From assembly GCA_022360905.1 (NCBI GenBank), contig JAKSBX010000126.1, forward strand, positions 1 to 33,964: 33,964 bases of DNA. Direction: 5' to 3'. How positions within the stretch are numbered: position 1 is the first letter of the stretch; every line of letters begins with the position of its first letter. A program made the translations under genes and the position numbers. Source of the stretch: Chromatiales bacterium. Its GTDB lineage: Bacteria > Pseudomonadota > Gammaproteobacteria > Chromatiales > Chromatiaceae. Below the pieces are notes generated by a model. The model made no database searches, had not been told where the DNA came from, and saw nothing but the letters and a program-made list of their open reading frames with translations. Shown here piece after piece: positions 7,049-15,791 of this stretch.

Positions 7049-10036
7049 TTATTGATCACCCAATAACTTGGAGATCTGCTGTTGATCAACAGGCCGACTG
7101 TAGAGAAAACCCTGCGCCTGCCCACAACCGTGTTGGGTCAAAAACTCAACCTGCTCCCGGGTCTCAACGCCTTCAGCCAGCACTTCCAGCCCCATTGCCT
7201 CGGATAGAGCGATGATAGCCTGGGTAATTGCCATGTCATTCGGGTCGACCGGAATATCATGAATGAAGGATTGATCGATCTTAATCTTATCGATCGGTAG
7301 CGATTTCAAATAACTCAATGAAGAGTAACCCGTACCAAAGTCATCGATGGAGATTCTGACACCCAGCTGCCGCAAGGCATGCAGATAGCCAATCCCATGC
7401 CGAATACCCTGCATCACAAAGCTCTCAGTAACTTCAAGCTCCAGATATTCAGCTGGCAGATCAGTCTGCTCTAAAATCTGCCTGACATGTTGTTCGAAAT
7501 GAGCCTGTTGTATTTGCGGGCCGGCCACATTGACCGAAATACGACCGAAAGAGAAACCCTGTTCCAGCCACTGTGCCGCCTGATGACAGGCTTGCTTTAA
7601 CACCCAACTACCGATTTCCCGAATCTGCCCGGTCTGTTCTGCCACAGGAATGAACTTCCCGGGAGAAACAACTCCCTGCTCCGGATGATTCCATCGAATC
7701 AACGCCTCGATACCGATAATACGTCGGCTCAGCATATCGAACTGAGGTTGGTAGACGATAAAAAACTCTTCGTTCTGTATAGCTTTGCGGATGGCGTTTT
7801 CAAGAAACAGTCGCTCAAAGGCAATCGCGGTCATCTCTTCCTTGTAGAACTGATAGCTATTGCGTCCATCCTCTTTGGCACGATACATCGCCACATCCGC
7901 ATTGCGCAAAAGGGTGGCAAAATCCTTGCCGTCACTGGGATACATACTGATACCGATACTGGCTGTCACACCGATCTCATGGTGATCATATTCAAAAACA
8001 GGATTGAATGCGGACATGATTTTGGAGACGGCATTGACAGTATGCTCGACACTGCCCACATCCTGCAGAATAATGACATACTCGTCACCGCTGATTCTGG
8101 CGACCGTATCGTCTGCCCGCACAGATCCCTGCAAGCGACCAGCCAGCTCCTTCAGAATCTGATCTCCCACGGCGTGTCCGAGTGAATCGTTAACGGTCTT
8201 CAATCGATCGATATCAATCAACAACACGGCGAACAGATTGTCATTGCGCTCAGCGTGCAGGATACTCTGCTGCAGTCTCTCGATCAGCAGTACCCGGTTG
8301 GGTAATTCTGTCAAAGGATCGTGATTTGCCAGAAACTCAAGTCTTTGTTCCACATCCTTGAATGCCGTGATATCTCTGCTTACAGCCACATAGCCGGTTG
8401 TATCCCCCTGCTCATCTACCATTTCGCTGATGGTCGTCAGTTGTGGAAACAGCTCACCGTTCTTACGGCGATCCCAGAGCTCTCCTCGCCAATGCCCTTT
8501 GCTCTTGATGGTTTTCCATAGATTTTCATAAAACCAGTTATCGTGTTTTCCCGATGAAAAATAGCTGGGTTGTTTGCCGATAATCTCATCTTCGGCGTAA
8601 CCGGTGATTTCACAAAAGGCCTGATTGACATCGATTATGTTGGTATCCCTGTCGGTTATGACCACCCCCTCACCGGTACTCTTGAAGACCTCTGCCGCCT
8701 GCTGCAGCCTGCGCTCCTTGGCAACACTGTCGCTGATATCCGAGATAACCGAAATAAACCCTTGTACCTCATTGGCCTTGTTCAGCTGGTAGTCCCACAC
8801 CACTTTCATCCACAAATAGGATCCGTCCTTTCTTCTATTTTTTGTAATATAGGGTTCCGGCTCCGGCCTCTCTTTGACCAAAAAGTCAAGATACTCTTTT
8901 AATCTGTTGCTTGCCTCTTCGTCCTCCTCATGATCCCAGATTCTTTTACCGACCAGTTCACCTTCCGGGTACCCGAGAATCTCATGATGGGCAGGATTGC
9001 TATAGGTAACCTTTCCATCGGTCGTATTCTCCTGGATACCATAGGGCAGAGTATTCAAGATCAACTCGAGACGCTCTCTGATCGAAAGTAATTTTTCGAT
9101 CGAGAGTCCGGTGAACATAGAGGCAACAACTACTGAGGCAAGATAGCCTTGAAGTTTCAAGACGGCATCGGCGGAGGTCTGGGACGTAGCGGAGAATGGC
9201 CCGATACCCAGCGCACTCAATTGCACGGTGGTTATCACCAGAAGCGACGAAAACAGCAACGCACCCCACAAACCATAGTAGAGTGATGACCAGATCAACA
9301 ACGGAATGGTAATGAACAGTGACAACACAAACAGATCATGGGGTCCTTGAAAAACAACCGCCGGTATCGTGACAATCATGGCCGCCAATAAGATCATGAT
9401 GTAGAGCGGCGCCTGATTTTTAAGCAGTTCCGCGTTCAGATGCTTAAACCAATGAGCCAAATATAAGATCAATGGTGCGACAAACAGAATGCCAAGCCCC
9501 GCAGACATCACCCAGACCCGATAAACACTCCAGAAACTATCGCTAAAACCCTGTGAGACCATAGACCATGCACCGATCGAGGCACTGAGACAGGGCAGCA
9601 CTATCACACAGACCAGCCCAAACAGCACGAGATCCCTGAACTCTTCAAGTTTCCTAGGGTTGGAGGCAAAACTTGAGTAGAGCCATGCCCCACCCCAGCT
9701 CTCTACAATATTGGCCAGCATGAAAGACAGCACCATGCCGGCCGGCCTTTCAGTAGTAAGCATTTCAAAAGTGAATACAGCCAGGGAACTGATCAGTAAA
9801 AGAGGCAACCAGAGACGTCTGGATATCAGTAACAGCACACCCAGCAAGTAACCGTCAGGCAGCCACATCAGAGAGATACCATCTGGTGGAACAACCAGCG
9901 AGAGCGCCCAGGCAGTCAGTAGCATTTGGCCGGCCACGATCAATACGATCGTTTTTAGATCTCTGCTACTGTATGACAACACCATAGTCTCCAGGTTAGG
10001 ATTTATGCGTAAGTCTAAAGTTGAAAAAATGGCCAT
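7049..10036 (-). CDS. MASE1-PAS-PAS-GGDEF-EAL cyclic-di-GMP enzyme
   Basis: This 995-residue membrane signalling protein begins with eight or so hydrophobic segments of MASE1 type (about 25-315). It continues with two PAS domains (about 320-440 and 445-560), a GGDEF domain (about 565-735) and an EAL domain (about 740-990). The diguanylate cyclase motif is SGDEY (649-653) with an inhibitory-site RADD five residues before it (640-643). The phosphodiesterase side keeps EAL (777-779), VNVAG, LEVTES, DDFGTG (898-903), the KIKID lysine and AEGVET, so it looks catalytically competent. GGDEF activity is plausible but SGDEY is a variant. The start is uncertain: ATG 10036 has no clear ribosome-binding site, and an internal ATG at 9985 follows GGAG closely. 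The gene-free 10037-10359 upstream holds only a weak dyad near 10120-10142. Confidence 0.95.
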   Translation of the reverse strand: MAIFSTLDLRINPNLETMVLSYSSRDLKTIVLIVAGQMLLTAWALSLVVPPDGISLMWLPDGYLLGVLLLISRRLWLPLLLISSLAVFTFEMLTTERPAGMVLSFMLANIVESWGGAWLYSSFASNPRKLEEFRDLVLFGLVCVIVLPCLSASIGAWSMVSQGFSDSFWSVYRVWVMSAGLGILFVAPLILYLAHWFKHLNAELLKNQAPLYIMILLAAMIVTIPAVVFQGPHDLFVLSLFITIPLLIWSSLYYGLWGALLFSSLLVITTVQLSALGIGPFSATSQTSADAVLKLQGYLASVVVASMFTGLSIEKLLSIRERLELILNTLPYGIQENTTDGKVTYSNPAHHEILGYPEGELVGKRIWDHEEDEEASNRLKEYLDFLVKERPEPEPYITKNRRKDGSYLWMKVVWDYQLNKANEVQGFISVISDISDSVAKERRLQQAAEVFKSTGEGVVITDRDTNIIDVNQAFCEITGYAEDEIIGKQPSYFSSGKHDNWFYENLWKTIKSKGHWRGELWDRRKNGELFPQLTTISEMVDEQGDTTGYVAVSRDITAFKDVEQRLEFLANHDPLTELPNRVLLIERLQQSILHAERNDNLFAVLLIDIDRLKTVNDSLGHAVGDQILKELAGRLQGSVRADDTVARISGDEYVIILQDVGSVEHTVNAVSKIMSAFNPVFEYDHHEIGVTASIGISMYPSDGKDFATLLRNADVAMYRAKEDGRNSYQFYKEEMTAIAFERLFLENAIRKAIQNEEFFIVYQPQFDMLSRRIIGIEALIRWNHPEQGVVSPGKFIPVAEQTGQIREIGSWVLKQACHQAAQWLEQGFSFGRISVNVAGPQIQQAHFEQHVRQILEQTDLPAEYLELEVTESFVMQGIRHGIGYLHALRQLGVRISIDDFGTGYSSLSYLKSLPIDKIKIDQSFIHDIPVDPNDMAITQAIIALSEAMGLEVLAEGVETREQVEFLTQHGCGQAQGFLYSRPVDQQQISKLLGDQ

Positions 10037-10359
10037 CTAAGCCGTTGTGCCATTCTCAATAAACCGCTGATTAATCCGTCAATCCGACGAATGCCGAAAT
10101 CCACCTGCTTGATACTCCTGGATCCGGGCGTTCGCCTGGATGACAAAAAGTGAATTAATCAGAGACGCCTTAAAACATCTATTTGTTAACCCGGCTATCT
10201 TAAGTATCGTGCTCTCAGGGCTTCAGACACCTCCATGTTCAAGATATGGCTTACAGGCATGATCCAATTCATAGAACCACAACGGGCCGTATGGGCATAC
10301 CTGAAACCACAAACATATCGCTATTTAAAGATTGGCCGGCATCACAGACCAGCGGTAGA

Positions 10360-10674
10360 TTACTGCTTCATCTCTTCTTTAATATAGCGATTAATATACT
10401 TTTGACCATTGATGTTTGAACTGACCACCCAGACCACCATAATAAAGGCCAACACCAAAATCAGTGGTGCTGCATTAGGTATCGCCGCCAACACCCCCAG
10501 TAGTAACAGCATTCCCACACCCATGATTTTAAATCCTCGCTTCCATGCTTGACTGATGGCATCTCTGGCCTCACCAGGGGTTTCTATACCCGCCTCACGA
10601 AGCGCATCACGCATCATTTCGTAGCCCAGCTGATGACGTCTTTCCATACGGCCGAAAGGATCGTTTAATTTCAC
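10360..10674 (-). CDS. Small two-TM membrane protein, function unknown
   Basis: The frame encodes 104 residues from GTG 10674. The N-terminal half is polar and helical (ERRHQLGYEMMRDALREAG), followed by two adjacent hydrophobic segments (about 50-66 and 69-85) and a basic/acidic tail ending EEMKQ. I do not recognise the family. It lies between the large GGDEF-EAL gene and tRNA-Glu on the same strand, with over 300 bp to the former, so it is probably its own unit. A 20-bp perfect palindrome lies about 80 bp upstream of the start and could be an operator. The ribosome-binding site is weak, and a shorter start at Met10 is possible. Confidence 0.6.
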   Translation of the reverse strand: MKLNDPFGRMERRHQLGYEMMRDALREAGIETPGEARDAISQAWKRGFKIMGVGMLLLLGVLAAIPNAAPLILVLAFIMVVWVVSSNINGQKYINRYIKEEMKQ

Positions 10675-10753
10675 TTATAGGTTACCCGGTGTGTGTCAGC
10701 ATAATTACTTACACTGAGCAGTGGATTTGAAACAGATCATTGTAGTTAAAGAT

Positions 10754-10773
10754 ATAGTTTAAATTTAAACTAT
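10754..10773. promoter_or_regulatory. 20-bp perfect A/T palindrome
   Basis: The sequence ATAGTTTAAATTTAAACTAT equals its own reverse complement over all 20 bases, with no spacer. It sits about 80 bp upstream of the minus-strand small membrane protein and downstream of tRNA-Glu. A perfect dyad of this size next to a start suggests a dimeric repressor site, but an AT-rich palindrome can also arise by chance. Confidence 0.4.
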
Positions 10774-10920
10774 TTTCCGACCTGCTGGCGGCTAGGTGTA
10801 AAGGATGGCTTTAAGGAGAGCGTGACGATAGCAAACCGGTTCGGCATCAACGGCCAAAGAGAGGTTTGATTGAGTGAGATAATCCTGAAACAACCAAAAA
10901 ACCGGAGTATCGATTTTAGA

Positions 10921-10996
10921 TGGCGTCCCCAAGGGGAGTCGAACCCCTGTTACCGGCGTGAAAGGCCAGTGTCCTAGGCCTCTAGACGATGGGGAC
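10921..10996 (-). tRNA. tRNA-Glu (anticodon TTC)
   Basis: The minus strand gives a complete 76-nt cloverleaf starting GTCCCCATCGTCTAGAGG and ending with an encoded CCA. The acceptor arms GTCCCC / GGGGAC pair. The anticodon loop is CTTTCAC with TTC, and the T arm is CAGGGGTTCGACTCCCCTT. It closely matches E. coli tRNA-Glu. It stands alone, with no other tRNA or rRNA nearby. Confidence 0.97.
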
Positions 10997-11049
10997 AGGT
11001 CTTTACAAAGACACCCTTAATGGGCAATCACTCGTAAAGTGGAGCGCGA

Positions 11050-11078
11050 AATCTACGGTACTTTGATGACGCTGTCAA
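11050..11078 (-). promoter_or_regulatory. Sigma-70 promoter of tRNA-Glu
   Basis: On the minus strand TTGACA (11073-11078) is followed by a 17-nt spacer and TAGATT (11050-11055). A GC-rich discriminator (TCGCGCTCC) comes next, typical of stringently controlled stable-RNA promoters. It lies about 55 bp upstream of the mature tRNA 5' end. A small hairpin, GTCTTT paired with AAAGAC, lies in the leader at about 11000. Confidence 0.8.
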
Positions 11079-11241
11079 GGTTTATCTGTTGCAAGCTGAA
11101 TCTGAAGCTGGAATAACGCCACTCCGTGTTCGGCATTGGCAATAAAATCCTTCCACCGAAACCAGCGATAAGCTCAAAGTCACCCAATATTCATAGACTT
11201 AGAAGCACCCCCGTAAAGTCGCCGCCTTCCTACAAGCGCTT

Positions 11242-13788
11242 TCAGGTCTGAAACAGAGGAATCCCCCGAATCGACTCCAAGGGCTCCTCAGCATGTTGCG
11301 GTATGCCAATCAGATAGCCCTGGATATAGTCACATCTCTGCTGCTGTAAAAACGCCAGCTGCGCTTCACTCTCTACACCCTCAGCCACCACATCGATCTG
11401 GAATGCGTGAGCCAGTTGGATCATCGCGGTCACCAGGCTGGCATCGTAGTTATCCACGTTTACATTTTTCACAAAGTCACGATCGATCTTCAGTATGTCG
11501 AAGGGAAACTGGCGCAGATGGCTCAGGGACGCCTGTCCGGTACCAAAATCGTCCAGCGCAATTCGTGCGCCAAGTGCTTTGGCCTGCTGCAGGAAGACAT
11601 CGGCCTCCGCCAACTCCTGGGTGAGGGTATCTTCAGTAATTTCCAGGATCAGACTACCCAGTGGCACCTCGCCCGAAACCAGGCTCTCGAGCAAACCTCG
11701 ACAAAAAGTTGGGTCGTTAAGCAATCGTGCAGAGAGATTGATCGACACCGCCACCGTCTCTTTTCGCATCTTACTCTGTTCTTGCTGGAAGGCGATTGCA
11801 TGCGCCAGCATAGGTTCGAAAAGCGTGTTGATCAGGCCCGTTTCATCCAATACATCCAGAAATACTTCTGGATCCAGCAAGCCACGATCGGGATGATCCC
11901 AGCGCAACAGCGCCTCGAAACAGAACAGTCGGCCGCTCCGGGTCTCGACGATCGGTTGAAAATGGTAGATAAATTGCTCCAACTCCACCGCTAGACGAAT
12001 CTCATTTTCCAGCAGCAGGCTCTCTGAGGCTCGCCTGGTCATCTCACCACTGAAAAAACGGTACGCCGAGCGACCTTGGCGTTTTGCCTCGTACATCGCG
12101 GTATCCGCATCTCTCAGAAGATGCTCGACAGAGATATCGTCATGTGGCGCAATGGCTATGCCGATGGAAGCGGAAACGCGAAGTTCATTATTAGCGATAT
12201 TGAACGGTTCCTTGATGGCTTTGAGTATCTTCTCTGCCAGGGGCTCCATATCTTCCCGACTGTTGATACCTTCAATCAGGATTGCAAACTCATCACCACT
12301 CAGTCTGGCCACAGTATCGGAACTACGCATCAGTGAAGTTAACCGCTCAGCGACAACCTTCAGCAGTTCATCCCCGACCAGATGTCCGAGGCTATCATTG
12401 ACCTGCTTGAATCGATCCAAATCGAGGAACATCAAGCCCACCATAACATCTCCCCTAAGCGCAATCTCAAGGGCGTGCGCCAGACGGTCCCGAAACAGAA
12501 TCCGGTTCGGCAGCTGTGTCAGCGCGTCATGATGCACCATATGATCCAGATGACTCTGCCGACTGTGTACCTGTCGACGCATTTCACTGAACGCCTCCAC
12601 CAGGTCCCGGGTCTCTCTGAGATTGGAGCTTGGTTGATTGGCCACCTCAAGTGACCCGCTGGCCTCCAGTTTCAAGGCATGCGCCGTATCGGCTATGGGT
12701 TGCAGCAGATTACGTTTGATGAACAGATAGGCAAGCACCAGCATCAGCAAGCCCATCACAGCCATCACCAGGATAGAGGTGGAGAGCCGCTTTGCCGTTT
12801 GTGTAAGCTGGGTGATGTCCTCCGCGGATTGGGTATCCAGGTTCAAATCGACAACCGACAATGTCTGACGTATTTCATTAAATACAGGTGTGACCTGCTC
12901 CTGCATGAAGTTCAGATCCTGGCGCCAGGTTGGCATCTGCATAACCTCCCTGACTTGATTGAAGTCAGACATCCAGGCGAGATAGTCGACTTCGACACCA
13001 TGGAGAGATTCGACCACCACAAAATTTGCACTCTGCCGATGAAAATGATCCTGCAGGATCTTTAAACGTTCGATGAATCGGACAGAGTAGTTGATGATCG
13101 TATCGTATCGCTCTTCCGGCGCTGGGTTGGAGTTGGCGAGAAAAATGCCAAACCGATTTGCAATGACAAGCCGAAATTCTCCGGTCATTCCCAGCCAAAG
13201 CCGTCGCATTGATGAGAGCTGCATAATCAGATCCATCTGTACTTCATCATCAGACTGAAGTTCATGCTCGAGCAGTTGCAGATTACCCAACACCCGCTGA
13301 TTGTAGGGATACATCTCATCAAGCATCAGCTTCATGGCAGGAAACCAAGCCTGCACATCTCGACGCACCTCGATCAGCTCTTTGATTTTCCGCTCCAGTT
13401 GCTGATGGTCGACCTGCAGCGTCAGAGCGACATCCGAATTTCCAGCTGGTAGCCGTTTCAGTGACTCGGTCAGATCGGTCAAAACCTGTTCCAGCTGGGC
13501 TAAACCGTTACTGATATCCTCCGGTTCCTCTTTAATCGGATCGATCAGAATACGCTGCAGATGGTTTTCAATTAAATTCAGTTGTGTCTGAGCATCCGCG
13601 AGGACAGCGGAGGCCAGGGTGCGGGAGACGATATTTGAGATCTGGGTCTGGGTAGAGGACTTGACCAGACTCCAACCCACAAAGGCGAAAGCGATCAACG
13701 CAGCGCCAACCAGCACGGCCAAGTAGGTATAGCGCCCCCGATAGGAATCAAGTCCGGGTAAGATGGGCTTCTCTCTGTTCAGGCGCAT
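11242..13788 (-). CDS. Transmembrane HAMP-GGDEF-EAL cyclic-di-GMP enzyme
   Basis: This 848-residue protein has an inner-membrane sensor layout: TM1 (about 21-42), a large helical periplasmic domain (about 45-335), TM2 (about 336-357) and a HAMP-like linker (about 358-412). Then come GGDEF (about 415-585) and EAL (about 590-840). The GGDEF motif is SGDEF (497-501), with inhibitory-site RSSD at 488-491. The EAL domain keeps FEALLRW (624-630), SINLSA, LEITED, DDFGTG, LKIDRDF and AEGVES, so phosphodiesterase activity is likely. The periplasmic region resembles four-helix ligand-binding sensors, but the ligand is unknown. ATG 13788 lacks a strong ribosome-binding site. It is separated from the other GGDEF-EAL gene by tRNA-Glu and the small membrane gene, so co-transcription is unlikely. 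Confidence 0.95.
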   Translation of the reverse strand: MRLNREKPILPGLDSYRGRYTYLAVLVGAALIAFAFVGWSLVKSSTQTQISNIVSRTLASAVLADAQTQLNLIENHLQRILIDPIKEEPEDISNGLAQLEQVLTDLTESLKRLPAGNSDVALTLQVDHQQLERKIKELIEVRRDVQAWFPAMKLMLDEMYPYNQRVLGNLQLLEHELQSDDEVQMDLIMQLSSMRRLWLGMTGEFRLVIANRFGIFLANSNPAPEERYDTIINYSVRFIERLKILQDHFHRQSANFVVVESLHGVEVDYLAWMSDFNQVREVMQMPTWRQDLNFMQEQVTPVFNEIRQTLSVVDLNLDTQSAEDITQLTQTAKRLSTSILVMAVMGLLMLVLAYLFIKRNLLQPIADTAHALKLEASGSLEVANQPSSNLRETRDLVEAFSEMRRQVHSRQSHLDHMVHHDALTQLPNRILFRDRLAHALEIALRGDVMVGLMFLDLDRFKQVNDSLGHLVGDELLKVVAERLTSLMRSSDTVARLSGDEFAILIEGINSREDMEPLAEKILKAIKEPFNIANNELRVSASIGIAIAPHDDISVEHLLRDADTAMYEAKRQGRSAYRFFSGEMTRRASESLLLENEIRLAVELEQFIYHFQPIVETRSGRLFCFEALLRWDHPDRGLLDPEVFLDVLDETGLINTLFEPMLAHAIAFQQEQSKMRKETVAVSINLSARLLNDPTFCRGLLESLVSGEVPLGSLILEITEDTLTQELAEADVFLQQAKALGARIALDDFGTGQASLSHLRQFPFDILKIDRDFVKNVNVDNYDASLVTAMIQLAHAFQIDVVAEGVESEAQLAFLQQQRCDYIQGYLIGIPQHAEEPLESIRGIPLFQT

Positions 13789-14169
13789 GCAGAAAAACTC
13801 ATGTTGTTACCAATCCCATCAACCGTATCCCAGAGTACTGCCAAGGGTATTTGGTTTGTTCCGTTAATCGTTCTGACTGAAGTAATGACTGCAAAATTCA
13901 GTCGATAAATTAATACCTACTCAACTTGCCAATTCCTCAAGCCACGACTTAAAGCCTGCTTTAATGAGAGTTTGCCTTCGCCAAGGCCGCACTAAATGTA
14001 TACTGTTTAATATACAAGTGTACCTCATCATGGAATCTGTACCATTCAGAGCCACCCGGACAGGCCAGATCGAGGCGCAGGAGTAGCACACCCTCAGCAG
14101 GGGTCATAAAGCAGCGCAGGAGTATACAAGATATGACCCAGATCCAATTGACTCTGAGCAATTGATAGA

Positions 14170-14206
14170 CAAATAAACAAAAAACCCGGAAATCAGATCC
14201 GGGTTT
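14170..14206 (-). terminator. Rho-independent terminator of the sigma/anti-sigma operon
   Basis: AAACCCGGA (14182-14190) and TCCGGGTTT (14198-14206) form a 9-bp stem with a 7-nt loop. Read on the minus strand, the stem is followed by a T-rich run (TTTTGTTTATTTG). It lies 38 bp after the anti-sigma gene. The remaining gene-free sequence 13789-14169 shows nothing I can name. Confidence 0.85.
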
Positions 14207-14243
14207 AGTGCACGAGATCAATAGACGATGGTCTGTTAACGGC

Positions 14244-14942
14244 TTATATCTCAGTCAGTTTTCCTTCGAAGACGATTTCACCAATAGGCTTCTCTGCAGG
14301 CATATCATCCATCTCCTCGACGGATACCTTAAACACATTTTCCGATTTCGGCATCATCGGCAGGGGCATTTCATGGCGGCCGTCATGAGGCAGCACCCCG
14401 ACAGGATGTAGATTCCCATGCTGATCCTCCATCCACAATTGACAAGCCTTTCCGGCGGGCAGTTGTGTGGGTTCCACCGCACTGACATTGACAAACCCAT
14501 GATCCGGCTTGGCCGCAACCACCCAGCCGGTACGATCCTGGTCGTTCATTACCACCAGCACGTTGTTCATGCCGGTTTCCGGTTGCTGGGTCATCAGAAT
14601 GGCGCCGAAAGCCAATACCAGAGTAGCCGCCACCATGCCCAAATTGCGCCAGAAACTGATACTGTCCCAGAAACCGGTGGCCGTCGAAGCCTGAGCAGCA
14701 GTCTGCTCATGATCGGTGAGGCGGGATTCTACCGCCTGCCAGACAGCATCCGGCGGCGAAACCGGTTCAATACCCTCGAGCATCGGCGCAAAACGCTGCT
14801 GCCAGGCATCAACCTCTTCCTGGAGTCTTATATCGTCTCGCAGCCGGCGTTCGAACTCTGCCCGCTCCTCACCCTCGAGGGTTCCGAGCACATACTCACC
14901 TGCCAGCGTTGTGCTATCGTATTGTTCGTTTTCAGGCATCAT
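14244..14942 (-). CDS. RskA-type anti-sigma factor
   Basis: The 232-residue single-pass membrane protein has a cytoplasmic N-terminal helical region (about 1-85, TLAGEYVLGTLEGEERAEFE) that should hold the ECF sigma factor. A TM segment (about 101-118) and an extracytoplasmic RskA-like domain containing ACQLWMEDQHGNLHPVGVLP follow. There is no HxxxCxxC zinc motif, so it is not a zinc-type anti-sigma factor. It overlaps the sigma gene by 11 nt (14932-14942), and a GGAGG lies inside the sigma gene's end, implying coupled translation. Release of sigma probably involves proteolysis of this protein, as in the family. The inducing signal is not apparent. A good terminator follows. Confidence 0.9.
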   Translation of the reverse strand: MMPENEQYDSTTLAGEYVLGTLEGEERAEFERRLRDDIRLQEEVDAWQQRFAPMLEGIEPVSPPDAVWQAVESRLTDHEQTAAQASTATGFWDSISFWRNLGMVAATLVLAFGAILMTQQPETGMNNVLVVMNDQDRTGWVVAAKPDHGFVNVSAVEPTQLPAGKACQLWMEDQHGNLHPVGVLPHDGRHEMPLPMMPKSENVFKVSVEEMDDMPAEKPIGEIVFEGKLTEI

Positions 14943-15522
14943 TTTCCAGACACCTCCTAAGTTGATTCAAACCACGACGTATCCATGTCTTAACCGTACC
15001 AAGCGGTGTATCCGTATGGGATGCCAATTCATCGTGGGTCAATCCCTTGAAATAGGCTAAAACAACCACCTGTCGCTGCTGATCCTTCAACTCACCCAGA
15101 CACTTTTCCAGCCGCCTGCCCTCATCACTGTTGGTCAGTCCATCCAGCGGTAAAGGTGCATCATCCACCTGCTCGGGCAAAGCTTTATCGTCGCTCTCCA
15201 TAACTTCCCTTTTACGCTTGCGCAACAGGTCCAGCGCCTGATTTCTTGCAATTGTCGACATCCAGGTCAGTGGAGCAGCCAGATAAGCTCGATAGCTGTC
15301 AGCATTGTTCCAAATCTTGATGTAGGCATCCTGCAAACAGTCTTGAGCCCACTCGTCTCTAACTAATATACGCAGAACCACGCCATATAGTTTCGCCGAT
15401 GTCATCCGATATAATCGGGCAAAGGCCTTGCGATCGTTCAACGCGCAGGCTGCCAACAGCGCCTCGAGTTCCTGGTTGCGCTGTTTAATCGCATCCTGCT
15501 GATCTATATCCCCATTCGCCAT
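14932..15522 (-). CDS. ECF-type RNA polymerase sigma factor
   Basis: This 196-residue protein contains sigma region 2 (about 20-90, AFARLYRMTSAKLYGVVLRI, QDAYIKIWNNADSY, WMSTIARNQALDLLRKRKRE) and region 4 (about 135-185, DQQRQVVVLAYFKGLTHDEL, GTVKTWIRRGLNQLRRCL). It matches RpoE/SigK-like ECF sigma factors. I start at ATG 15522, which has GGAGGGGGCA directly upstream, rather than the TTG 33 nt earlier in frame. It is the first gene of a two-gene operon with its anti-sigma factor. Targets are unknown, and likely candidates include its own operon. The upstream 15523-15791 holds no gene, and I could not assign a promoter with confidence. Confidence 0.93.
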   Translation of the reverse strand: MANGDIDQQDAIKQRNQELEALLAACALNDRKAFARLYRMTSAKLYGVVLRILVRDEWAQDCLQDAYIKIWNNADSYRAYLAAPLTWMSTIARNQALDLLRKRKREVMESDDKALPEQVDDAPLPLDGLTNSDEGRRLEKCLGELKDQQRQVVVLAYFKGLTHDELASHTDTPLGTVKTWIRRGLNQLRRCLENDA

Positions 15523-15791
15523 TGCCCCCTCCGAGGGATTGAAACCAATCCTCAAGGGTACTGACCATAAGCCTGCACAGCAAGCTCAACCGAAGAGCAT
15601 CAGGTAAAATATCTACTATCGAAGTTAAGTGACGCTTGGCTGGCCGTTGTTTGCGGGCTGTCTCGAAAAGGTATGGCGGACTTAGGGAGAGTCAAATTTA
15701 CAACTCACACAGACTCTGACAATGCTCCCCAAACAATCAATAACAGCATGACCTTTATAAAAATAATCAAATTAAATCAAAAACTTATTTA

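Noticed and set aside
13961..14221. Minus-strand 86-codon frame
   Set aside because: It covers the rho-independent terminator of the anti-sigma operon and has no family resemblance or ribosome-binding site.
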